Shown here in pieces: positions 1 to 5,194 of a stretch of 5,231 nt of DNA. The DNA is taken from the NCBI GenBank assembly GCA_964292325.1, contig CAXYVG010000172.1, forward strand, positions 1 to 5,231, written 5' to 3'. This stretch comes from CTSoil-075 sp964292325. Its GTDB lineage: Bacteria; Bacillota; Negativicutes; DSM-13327. Both the position numbers and the translations under genes were made by a program. How positions within the stretch are numbered: position 1 is the first letter of the stretch; every line of letters begins with the position of its first letter. The notes beneath the pieces were generated by a model. It searched no databases, had not been told where the DNA came from, and was given only the letters and a program-made list of their open reading frames with translations.

Positions 1-54
1 GATATTTGGAGTTCAGAAAGGGCGCGTTTGATTTTCAAACTTCGCAACAGAACC
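1..54. mobile_element. Terminal end of an IS6-family insertion sequence (partial)
   Basis: The segment ending at base 54 reads AAACTTCGCAACAGAACC (37-54). From memory, this is the inverse of the terminal repeat of IS6-family elements of Gram-positive cocci (IS1216, ISS1, IS257: GGTTCTGTTGCAAAGTTT) with one mismatch. Bases 1-36 would be the interior of the element. A frame open from base 1 to a TAG at 58-60 runs through the repeat and is not convincing as a transposase C-terminus, so no CDS is called. Elements of this family usually make 8-bp target duplications; the candidate would be GTTTAGCT at 55-62, but its partner lies outside the window. The identification rests on the repeat only. Confidence 0.55.
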
Positions 55-82
55 GTTTAGCTTAATCTTACAATCTGCGATT

Positions 83-112
83 AAAAAAAGCCTGTTGTAA
101 AGACAACAGGCT
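83..112 (-). terminator. Rho-independent terminator of the cupin gene
   Basis: A perfect 10-bp stem (AGCCTGTTGT at 89-98 with ACAACAGGCT at 103-112) closes a 4-base loop. Read leftward it is followed by a run of T (the A-run at 83-89 on the plus strand), as expected for a factor-independent terminator. It sits about 30 bases past the cupin stop codon. On the plus strand the stem is followed only by ACTTTATTTT, so rightward termination would be weaker but possible. Confidence 0.88.
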
Positions 113-142
113 ACTTTATTTTCACTCTAAAACAGATTTACA

Positions 143-568
143 CTAATCTTGTTCGTTAGGATCATTGCGTGCATCATCATGTGTTTCATGTATTGTACCA
201 GGAATATGATCTGGTCCTGCATAAATCGTATATAGTTTTAGAGGCTTGTCTCCAGTATTCACTATGTTGTGCCACATATCAGCTGGCACAAAAACAGCGT
301 CATCATCCTTAACTTCTTGTTCAAAATTTAAGTTATCTTCTGTAGGTCCCATCTTACATAATCCTTTTCCTTCTTCAATACGAATAAATTGGTCAATATC
401 ATGATGAACTTCTAATCCGATATCATCGTTAGGCTTGATGGACATAACGGTTACCTGTAATTTTTCACCTGTCCACATTGTTGTCCGGTACGTATCATTT
501 CGAACAGTAGCGTCTTCGATATTTACTATATAAGGTTTCTTCCCGTATTTTTTATCATTAATATCCAT
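143..568 (-). CDS. Small single-domain cupin protein
   Basis: Encodes 141 residues, probably cytoplasmic, with no signal peptide or membrane segment. The middle of the protein is one cupin beta-barrel. Motif 1 lies at about residues 51-69, where E53, H55/H56 and D59/Q60 occupy the usual metal-ligand positions. Motif 2 lies at 95-104, with P95, H100 and N104. H100 would be the last metal ligand. The tail (from about 122) is polar and acidic and ends NEQD. Such stand-alone cupins are often annotated as mannose-6-phosphate isomerase-like, but the catalytic isomerase architecture is absent and no substrate can be assigned. The start at 568 was chosen because AGGAGG lies 8 bases upstream. The same frame stays open to an ATG at 655, but that extension lacks a ribosome site and does not resemble a cupin. 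The gene appears monocistronic: it has its own terminator and a 292-base gap to the ABC operon. Confidence 0.85.
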   Translation of the reverse strand: MDINDKKYGKKPYIVNIEDATVRNDTYRTTMWTGEKLQVTVMSIKPNDDIGLEVHHDIDQFIRIEEGKGLCKMGPTEDNLNFEQEVKDDDAVFVPADMWHNIVNTGDKPLKLYTIYAGPDHIPGTIHETHDDARNDPNEQD

Positions 569-595
569 TTGATTTTCCTCCTCATATTTTTCTAG

Positions 596-655
596 ATTAT
601 AATTATTACAAACTACCCATACCTTAACCATACTCCTAACTAATTTAAAAATCAA
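596..655 (-). promoter_or_regulatory. Candidate promoter(s) of the cupin gene
   Basis: Leftward, TTGATT (655-650) is followed after 17 bases by TATGGT (632-627), a moderate vegetative-type match that would give a leader of about 50 bases. A perfect TATAAT at 601-596 is an alternative -10, but it has no good -35 at the right distance and would leave a leader of about 20 bases. I cannot choose between them. Confidence 0.3.
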
Positions 656-860
656 CTCATTAGAATCATGATAAGATATTGTATTAAATCCAATCGTTTA
701 TCCATTTTTTATCAATCTTACATCGCACCACCTCCAATATTTATTCGTTGCCCAGGTTAACTATTATCAGATTATCTTGTCCATCTCATTCTTTTTCTCA
801 CATTATATTTTCTTCATTTATCGGTAGCTGCTAAGGAATTTACTGATAGTTCTTTCAATA
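656..860. other. Intergenic region between the ABC operon and the cupin gene
   Basis: No convincing gene was found. Leftward, a strong Shine-Dalgarno GGAGGTGG (735-728) precedes an ATG at 723-721 that is followed at once by TAA (720-718). An overlapping GTG at 728 would open a 14-codon frame ending at 684, but it lies only 2 bases from the GGAGG core. A weak inverted repeat (TATCGGTA at about 820, TACTGATA at 841) lies past the permease stop. It has one A-C mismatch on the leftward strand and no T-run, so the operon has no clear terminator here. Confidence 0.5.
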
Positions 861-2330
861 TTAAAGTGGTAAATCTTTCTTTGTAAAGATAACATTTGAC
901 GCTGCATATAGAACGAAAGCAATGGCTCCTAAAGCAACTAGTCCCCAACCAAATTCTCCACTAGCTAATATCGCATCTGTATCAAATAGAGTTGTTATCG
1001 TTAGATACTCGAGTATAACTGGAGCATCGTCCATCAGTTGCTGAACCATAGTAAGTAGGAAGAAAGCAAATGGTATCCCCCCACCGATAGCTAAAGCTAA
1101 TCCTGTGCGATTAAATAGAGTTGATGCGAAGAATGAAACAGAGCTAATGGCTAGGATTAAGGTGAGTAGACCAAGACTTAACCAAAAATAAGTTTCTGTA
1201 TCAAATTCCAGAGCTGCATCGACAGATCTTGCAGATGATACCATGGCATGGTTTGCCATCGTAATGATTTGTTCTTCATTTAAATCAGTTGCTTCCATAG
1301 ACGCCTCTAAAGCGGTAGAATCTTTAATTAAAGTCAAATTCTCTTTCACTTGGGCACTATTCATATTTAAGGCCTTTGCAGAAGAGTCAATAACAGCCTG
1401 TAATAAGAGTTCGCGATTGGCTTTCGTAATCATGACAGTTGGCTGAGATTTTCCTTTATTTTCTTCATTCTTTTCAGCTTCAAGTGCAGTTATTTCATCT
1501 GCTAGAAATTGACGGTACTCATTAACAGAAATTCCTTGTACACTTGCACCAGCCGTCAATGCGTCATTACTTGTTAATATCATCGCCGGGTTTTCGATCA
1601 ATTCCTCAGTTGTGATTTCAATATCATCATCTTCCATGTCCTCATCATCTTTATAAATATCCCGACGTTCATCGGTGATAATTTTTGCAGCCTCTTCATA
1701 GGAGTGATCCTTGATGACCTCTCCTAAGTATATTGAATAGGCGTCCAGATCCATATCGCGAGCTGCAGCAGCATCTCGCATAGCTTGTTCATTATCTTTA
1801 ATTAAATATAAATGTTCAGATAGATAACCTTCACTTTTATCTAATGTTTCTGATGCTTTTTCTATATCCTCTGTGATTGGATAGCCCGTCACGTTGTTGT
1901 ACTGTAATTGAGAGGCACCTAAACCGGCTAATGAAACAATGACATACATTAAAATAACCGATAAGATGAGGTAAAGCGATTTGGTAAAAATGACACTTGA
2001 ACGTTTTATGGGTGTTGATAAAGTATAAGCCATAGATCCAGAGTCTACCTCGCTCACTACAAGAGTATTTGCTGTAAATACAACATAAACAATTCCAAGA
2101 ATAAGAGCAATCAGTTTATAGAAATTTTCTAAGCTTCCTAAGAGACTGTCCATTGATGAGAGAAGACCGGAAAAAGCGGTTCCTTCCGCTGCAGCGGAAA
2201 TCGATGCATATCCTGCCGCATCATAACCTATGATGAAACCTGATAAAATGACTGAAGCAACGATTGTGATAATTGCCCATAGCTTCCAATTGGTTTTGAT
2301 GCTTTGCTTAAATATTGGTTTTGAAAACAT
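861..2330 (-). CDS. ABC-2 type exporter permease with large acidic external loop
   Basis: Encodes 489 residues, the membrane part of an ABC exporter. Six hydrophobic helices are visible at about 17-36, 70-92, 117-138, 381-403, 409-431 and 462-483. Positive charges at the N-terminus, in the 2-3 loop (K109, R110, K117), at R408 and at the C-terminus (KKDLPL) place both ends inside. The 2-3 loop (STPIKRSSV, about 105-113) is the usual cytoplasmic segment of these permeases, likely to contact the ATPases. Between helices 3 and 4 lies an external insert of about 240 residues, predicted mostly helical and strongly acidic, with a cluster of Asp/Glu at 228-247. This makes the protein much longer than simple ABC-2 permeases. 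The ATG directly abuts the TAA of ATPase B, and its AGGAGG lies inside the end of that gene, so translation is probably coupled. The exported substrate is unknown; a drug, peptide or lipid is possible. The family call is firm and the function is not. Confidence 0.85.
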   Translation of the reverse strand: MFSKPIFKQSIKTNWKLWAIITIVASVILSGFIIGYDAAGYASISAAAEGTAFSGLLSSMDSLLGSLENFYKLIALILGIVYVVFTANTLVVSEVDSGSMAYTLSTPIKRSSVIFTKSLYLILSVILMYVIVSLAGLGASQLQYNNVTGYPITEDIEKASETLDKSEGYLSEHLYLIKDNEQAMRDAAAARDMDLDAYSIYLGEVIKDHSYEEAAKIITDERRDIYKDDEDMEDDDIEITTEELIENPAMILTSNDALTAGASVQGISVNEYRQFLADEITALEAEKNEENKGKSQPTVMITKANRELLLQAVIDSSAKALNMNSAQVKENLTLIKDSTALEASMEATDLNEEQIITMANHAMVSSARSVDAALEFDTETYFWLSLGLLTLILAISSVSFFASTLFNRTGLALAIGGGIPFAFFLLTMVQQLMDDAPVILEYLTITTLFDTDAILASGEFGWGLVALGAIAFVLYAASNVIFTKKDLPL

Positions 2331-3224
2331 TTATACTTCCTCCTTAAATATTTCAGTAATATAATCTTCAAACGAGAATTTAATTTCTTTAAAATAGACC
2401 AAGTCAAAATCTTTTAAATCTTGAATAAGATAATTAATATTTTTATCATGAATTTGAACGAAAACTTGTAAATCTTCCGCTTTTACCATAGTCAATTGGT
2501 AGCCTAAATTTAAGAAACGTTCGAAATCGGCGAGTGATTTAAATTCCATTCGATATCTTTTATTCTCGTTATAACGAATGTCTGCCATATCTGTGATATC
2601 AATAATTTTTCCCTCTCGGATGACTGCGACTCGGTCACTGACTTCTTCCATTTCTTGGAAGATATTGCTAGACATAAGAATCGTTTTCCCTTGTTCCTTT
2701 TCTTGTTTTAAAAGTTCAAGGAAGATGTCACGCATTAGAGGATCTAAACCTGTACTTGGTTCATCCATAATTAAGATATCTGCATTAGATGCAAATGCTG
2801 AAACAATAGCTGTTTTTTGTTTCATCCCTTTACTCATGGAACGCACATTGGCCGTCACATCTAATTGAAGAAGATTACTTAACTCTTTAGCACGTTCCCA
2901 ACTTCCGCGTCCAGATAAATAGATTTGATCTTTTAAAAACTCTTCACCGGTTTTGTTTCCTGGAAAATTGATCTCACCAGGAATATAAGATACATAACGT
3001 TTGACTTCTGCACTACTTTTGGTGGCATCAAGTCCATTAATAGTGACGCTTCCTTCATCAGGTTTCAGGAAACCCATCAAGTGCCGAATAGTAGTCGTTT
3101 TCCCTGCACCATTGATACCTACGAAGCCGTAGTTTTCTCCTTTTTCAATTTCTAAAGACACATCAAATACTCCGTGTCCATTTCTATAATCCTTAGTCAA
3201 ATGTTTGATATCAATGTAAGCCAT
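2331..3224 (-). CDS. ABC exporter ATPase B, with Asn in place of the switch histidine
   Basis: Encodes 297 residues, a cytoplasmic nucleotide-binding subunit. Walker A is GINGAGKTT (36-44). The Q-loop region reads SYIPGE (79-84). The signature is the variant SKGMKQK (131-137). Walker B is ILIMDEP (150-156) with catalytic E155, and the D-loop is TGLD (158-161). The switch (H-loop) residue is N187 (SSNIF) instead of histidine. Residues from about 225 form the C-terminal extension common to this exporter group and end in a FEDY motif. The start at 3224 has GGAGAGGAG about 9 bases upstream. The frame runs back to an ATG at 3269, but that stretch is really the tail of ATPase A in another frame. 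The gene is followed without a gap by the permease. It is probably a partner of ATPase A in an unequal heterodimer. The family call is very secure and the substrate unknown. Confidence 0.9.
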   Translation of the reverse strand: MAYIDIKHLTKDYRNGHGVFDVSLEIEKGENYGFVGINGAGKTTTIRHLMGFLKPDEGSVTINGLDATKSSAEVKRYVSYIPGEINFPGNKTGEEFLKDQIYLSGRGSWERAKELSNLLQLDVTANVRSMSKGMKQKTAIVSAFASNADILIMDEPSTGLDPLMRDIFLELLKQEKEQGKTILMSSNIFQEMEEVSDRVAVIREGKIIDITDMADIRYNENKRYRMEFKSLADFERFLNLGYQLTMVKAEDLQVFVQIHDKNINYLIQDLKDFDLVYFKEIKFSFEDYITEIFKEEV

Positions 3225-3381
3225 ATCGCAAATTCTCCTCTCCAGCAGCCACTGTTTTCTTACGATCATAAAAGTCCATAAAGTAATCTTCCAAGGTAAA
3301 TTTAATTTCTGAAATAAAATTTACCTTTACCTCACTTAATTCTGTAAAAAATTTTTGCATCTTCTGATCCGTTAAACTTAG
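3211..3381 (-). pseudogene. Severed C-terminal part of ATPase A, in frame past an internal TAA
   Basis: Directly after the TAA at 3384-3382 the same frame continues for 56 sense codons to a TGA at 3213-3211. The translation contains FISEIKFTLEDYFMDFY, matching the end of ATPase B (YFKEIKFSFEDYITEIF), and the two tails align without gaps across the stop, which faces F255 of B. Without the TAA, ATPase A would be 312 codons long and overlap the start of ATPase B by 14 bases. The fragment could be translated by readthrough, or by restart at the ATG at 3360, which has no good ribosome site. Otherwise it is untranslated. Confidence 0.85.
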
Positions 3382-4149
3382 TTAAACTTGATTTTGTTCA
3401 GGTCTTTTAGTTGGAATAGTAAATTCGGTATTTTCTATAAACTTCTGATAATCCTCAAAACTAGCAAACTCAATTTTGAATGATTTATTCGTACTCTGCT
3501 TCAACTCATTGGATTCAACTGTTGAAACCACTACCCCATCCTTAATGATGGCAATGCGATCACATGTTGCATCCACTTCAGTAAAGATGTGACTAGATAG
3601 GAGGATTGTTTTCCCTTCTGCTTTCTCTTTTAAGATAAATTGAATGAAGCGTTCTTGCATAACAGGATCTAATCCTGAAGTAGGCTCATCTAATATCAAT
3701 ATTTTTGGATTATGCATAAAAGCAGTAACGACCGCTAGCTTTCTTTTGGTCCCAAGACTCATTTCTTTAATCTCTTTAGAAGTCTCTACTTTAAAGAGCT
3801 CTTTAAGCTGCTCTGTCCTTGTCATATCAGTAATTTGTCTTTCGTTTGCCATGAACTCAATAAATTGGTCTCCCGTCATTCCTTTTGGAAAAGCCAACTC
3901 TCCAGGTAAATAACCAACATCTTGTTTAATATTGGCTGCTGATTTCCAACTATCTTTTCCATTAATAGAAAGTTCTCCTTCATCAGCTTTAGAAAAGCCC
4001 ATTAAATGGCGGATAGTTGTCGACTTTCCAGCACCATTCGGTCCCAAGAATCCAAAAGCTTCTCCCTCTTTTACTTCAAAAGAGACATCAAATATTCCAC
4101 GTCCATATCCATAGTCTTTGGTCACATGTTTAACTTCAATAACTGCCAT
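3382..4149 (-). CDS. ABC exporter ATPase A, truncated by an in-frame stop
   Basis: Encodes 255 residues up to a TAA. All nucleotide-binding motifs are intact: Walker A GPNGAGKST (36-44), GYLPGE at 79-84 in the Q-loop region, signature variant SLGTKRK (131-137), Walker B ILILDEP (150-156) with E155, SGLD (158-161) and switch H187. The missing piece is the second half of the C-terminal extension, which is still encoded in the same frame downstream (3381-3211). This paralogue of ATPase B shares its order of motifs and probably powers the same permease. The start at 4149 follows an AAAGGTAGGA-type ribosome site. It is the first gene of the operon, 184 bases from the divergent tetR-type gene. The early stop leaves 157 untranslated bases before ATPase B, which would break the original translational coupling. 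Whether the short protein is active is unknown; a sequencing error must also be excluded. Confidence 0.87.
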   Translation of the reverse strand: MAVIEVKHVTKDYGYGRGIFDVSFEVKEGEAFGFLGPNGAGKSTTIRHLMGFSKADEGELSINGKDSWKSAANIKQDVGYLPGELAFPKGMTGDQFIEFMANERQITDMTRTEQLKELFKVETSKEIKEMSLGTKRKLAVVTAFMHNPKILILDEPTSGLDPVMQERFIQFILKEKAEGKTILLSSHIFTEVDATCDRIAIIKDGVVVSTVESNELKQSTNKSFKIEFASFEDYQKFIENTEFTIPTKRPEQNQV

Positions 4150-4178
4150 CGTATTCCTACCTTTCTTTTAAACATCGA

Positions 4179-4214
4179 TTGTAAATTATTAAACAATTGT
4201 TTCTTTATTTACAA
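4179..4214. promoter_or_regulatory. Probable TetR-type operator: 36-bp concentric palindrome
   Basis: A perfect 12-bp palindrome AAACAATTGTTT (4191-4202) is flanked by TTGTAAAT (4179-4186) and its exact inverse ATTTACAA (4207-4214), all sharing the centre 4196.5. An outer imperfect pair, AACAT (4171-4175) and ATGTT (4215-4219), extends it. It lies just downstream of the leftward operon promoter and covers the -35 of the rightward regulator promoter, so one bound repressor could shut off both. Binding by the neighbouring regulator is inferred from position. Confidence 0.7.
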
Positions 4215-4236
4215 ATGTTATACTATTTATTATACT
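4208..4236 (+). promoter_or_regulatory. Promoter of the TetR-family regulator gene
   Basis: TTTACA (4208-4213) and TATACT (4231-4236) are separated by 17 bases, each one base off consensus. Transcription would start near 4243, giving a leader of about 90 bases. A second set, TTGTTT (4197-4202) with TATACT (4219-4224), is weaker. The -35 overlaps the right arm of the palindrome, consistent with autoregulation. Confidence 0.6.
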
Positions 4237-4256
4237 AGTCTCACAAAGGAGGACAA
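4217..4256 (-). promoter_or_regulatory. Promoter(s) of the ABC exporter operon
   Basis: Leftward, TTGTCC (4256-4251) and a perfect TATAAT (4234-4229) are 16 bases apart. A second set, TTGTGA (4246-4241) and TATAAC (4222-4217), is 18 bases apart. Both start points would fall next to or inside the palindrome at 4179-4214, so a bound repressor would block them. The elements interleave with the rightward regulator promoter. Confidence 0.55.
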
Positions 4257-4333
4257 GAGACATATTTTCAGCATCTGATAAATAATTTACATTTTTTCAA
4301 TAATTGTTACTTTCTATAAAAAGGAGGCACTAT

Positions 4334-4894
4334 ATGCAACAGTTAGATTTAAGGGTTCAAAAAACTCATAAGGCACTTATAGAAGCATTTGAAAACTTAT
4401 TACATGAAAAAGAATTTGAAAATATTTCAGTAACAGAAATATGTGATGCTGCTATGGTTCGACGACCAACTTTCTACAATCATTTCTTGGATAAATATGA
4501 TTTTATAACCTTTTTTATTAAACATAAAATGAATGAAATATTTGATTTTGCTATCAAAAACTCAAATGAAGAAAAAGACAACTTTTTTATTATTGTTTTT
4601 GAACAACTATTGGATCAATTTGATAATCTCTTATATCTCATTTTCAGTATTCAAATGAATGCTAATATCATTTTTGAACTTGAAAGTGTGCGCGAGTACG
4701 GGAAGAGCATGCTAGGTAACCGCATAAAAAAAGGAGCTAGTGACGAAGAATTACCCATAGAGCTTAGTTATAAAGGACAGATCATTATGGGGATCACGAT
4801 TCAATCCGTCTTTTGGTATAAGGAGAAAAAAAATCAAATTAGTCGTGAAGAAATTATTGAACTATATACACAGACTTTAGAAAAATTTAGCTAA
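4334..4894 (+). CDS. TetR/AcrR-family transcriptional regulator
   Basis: Encodes 186 residues, the usual length for a TetR-type repressor. The N-terminal DNA-binding domain is at about 7-55, starting DLRVQKTHKALIEAF, with the helix-turn-helix ISVTEICDAA followed by the recognition helix around RPTFYNHF (44-51). The opening RVQKT and the following KYDFITF resemble the subgroup that includes DhaS-like regulators. The rest (about 60-186) is an all-helical ligand and dimer domain that does not reveal the ligand. The start at 4334 was chosen for AGGAGG (4322-4327) 6 bases upstream; the in-frame ATG at 4304 has no ribosome site and would add residues in front of the domain. It is divergent from the ABC exporter genes across a palindrome, so it most likely represses that operon and itself. 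It is noticeably AT-rich. Confidence 0.9.
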   Translation: MQQLDLRVQKTHKALIEAFENLLHEKEFENISVTEICDAAMVRRPTFYNHFLDKYDFITFFIKHKMNEIFDFAIKNSNEEKDNFFIIVFEQLLDQFDNLLYLIFSIQMNANIIFELESVREYGKSMLGNRIKKGASDEELPIELSYKGQIIMGITIQSVFWYKEKKNQISREEIIELYTQTLEKFS

Positions 4895-4899
4895 TCGAA

Positions 4900-5025
4900 G
4901 AATTGAAATGGATTCTATGTCAAGGACATTTTAAAAAAAGAAACCTTATGAAACTAAAACGGATTGAAAAGGACCCTATAAAGGCACTTTTTTTAGTGTC
5001 TATTCTATAGGATCCATTTTGATTT
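4900..5025. repeat. Inverted-repeat unit, MITE-like or internally deleted insertion sequence
   Basis: The left arm (4900-4940) and right arm (4987-5025) are inverted copies. The outermost 20 positions (4900-4919 with 5006-5025) pair fully as plus-strand RNA with five G-U pairs, and both arms include a run AAAAAAAG / CTTTTTTT (4933-4940, 4987-4994). A third, direct copy of the left arm lies at about 4962-4994 (ATTGAAA, GGA, CTAT, AAGG shared). The inner boundary 4909-5016 begins TGGAT and ends ATCCA, with 5'-TG...CA-3' ends as in IS3-family elements. No target duplication and no coding capacity are seen, so a mobile origin is an inference. Confidence 0.5.
4971..5015. terminator. Possible terminator hairpin after the regulator gene
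   Basis: GGACCCTATA (4971-4980) pairs with TATAGGATCC (5006-5015), with one mismatch on the plus strand and a G-U pair on the minus strand. Inside it, AGGCACT (4982-4988) pairs with AGTGTCT (4995-5001) around six T. ATTTTGATTT follows rightward and TTTT follows leftward, so it could end transcripts from either side, weakly. It competes with the long stem of the surrounding repeat. Confidence 0.4.
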
Positions 5026-5068
5026 ATGTTGGCTGCTTTCTTCCATGCATTAACCTATTCAATTGCAC

Positions 5069-5116
5069 AAAAGATTTTTATTTTTTGCAAAAAAATTCAA
5101 AAATATAAATTTTTCT
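5069..5116. other. Run of A- and T-tracts upstream of the last gene
   Basis: Nearly pure A/T with repeated tracts of 4-7 A or T, including the palindrome TTTTTTGCAAAAAA (5081-5094). Such DNA is often bent and can act as an UP element for a downstream promoter. That role is inferred only. A TATAAA at 5104-5109 has no -35 at a workable distance. Confidence 0.35.
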
Positions 5117-5141
5117 GTTTCTCATGTGACTATGCGGGTAA
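5117..5141 (+). promoter_or_regulatory. Candidate sigma-B-type promoter of the last gene
   Basis: GTTT (5117-5120), 15 bases, then GGGTAA (5136-5141) fits the GTTT / GGGWAW general-stress sigma-B pattern known from Bacillus and Listeria. No good vegetative promoter was found between 5100 and the ribosome site. Many Lactobacillales lack sigma-B, so this may be chance unless the host has that factor. Confidence 0.3.
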
Positions 5142-5155
5142 AAATAACGCTTTCA
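5142..5155 (-). promoter_or_regulatory. Partial catabolite-responsive element (cre) match
   Basis: Read leftward, TGAAAGCGTTATTT agrees with the CcpA consensus TGWAANCGNTNWCA at 12 of 14 positions and fails at the last two. It lies just after the candidate -10, where CcpA binding would block transcription. It is short and imperfect, so confidence is low. Confidence 0.27.
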
Positions 5156-5194
5156 TGATACGGTAAAGTTATTAAATTAAAAGGAGGTTATTTT

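Noticed and set aside
611..640. Sigma-B-like promoter for the cupin gene (GGGTAG at about 618-613, leftward)
   Set aside because: The only upstream partner is GTTAGG at a 16-base spacing, too poor a match to the GTTT element.
569..655. N-terminal extension of the cupin frame to an ATG at 655
   Set aside because: There is no ribosome site before 655, the extra residues do not look like a cupin, and AGGAGG sits 8 bases before the ATG at 568.
819..848. Inverted repeat as terminator of the ABC operon
   Set aside because: Only 8 pairs with an A-C mismatch on the relevant strand, a 14-base loop and no T-run after it.
1243..1446. Rightward open frame inside the permease gene
   Set aside because: Shadow of the permease on the opposite strand, without a ribosome site or recognisable domain. 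The same applies to rightward frames at 2578-2868, 3644-3913, 3932-4114 and 4006-4278.
3225..3269. N-terminal extension of ATPase B to an ATG at 3269
   Set aside because: This stretch encodes the tail of ATPase A in another frame; a good ribosome site precedes 3224 and the ABC domain begins directly there.
4286..4320. Second rightward promoter with TATAAA at 4315-4320
   Set aside because: Transcription would start at or after the ribosome site of the regulator, and no -35 lies at the right distance.
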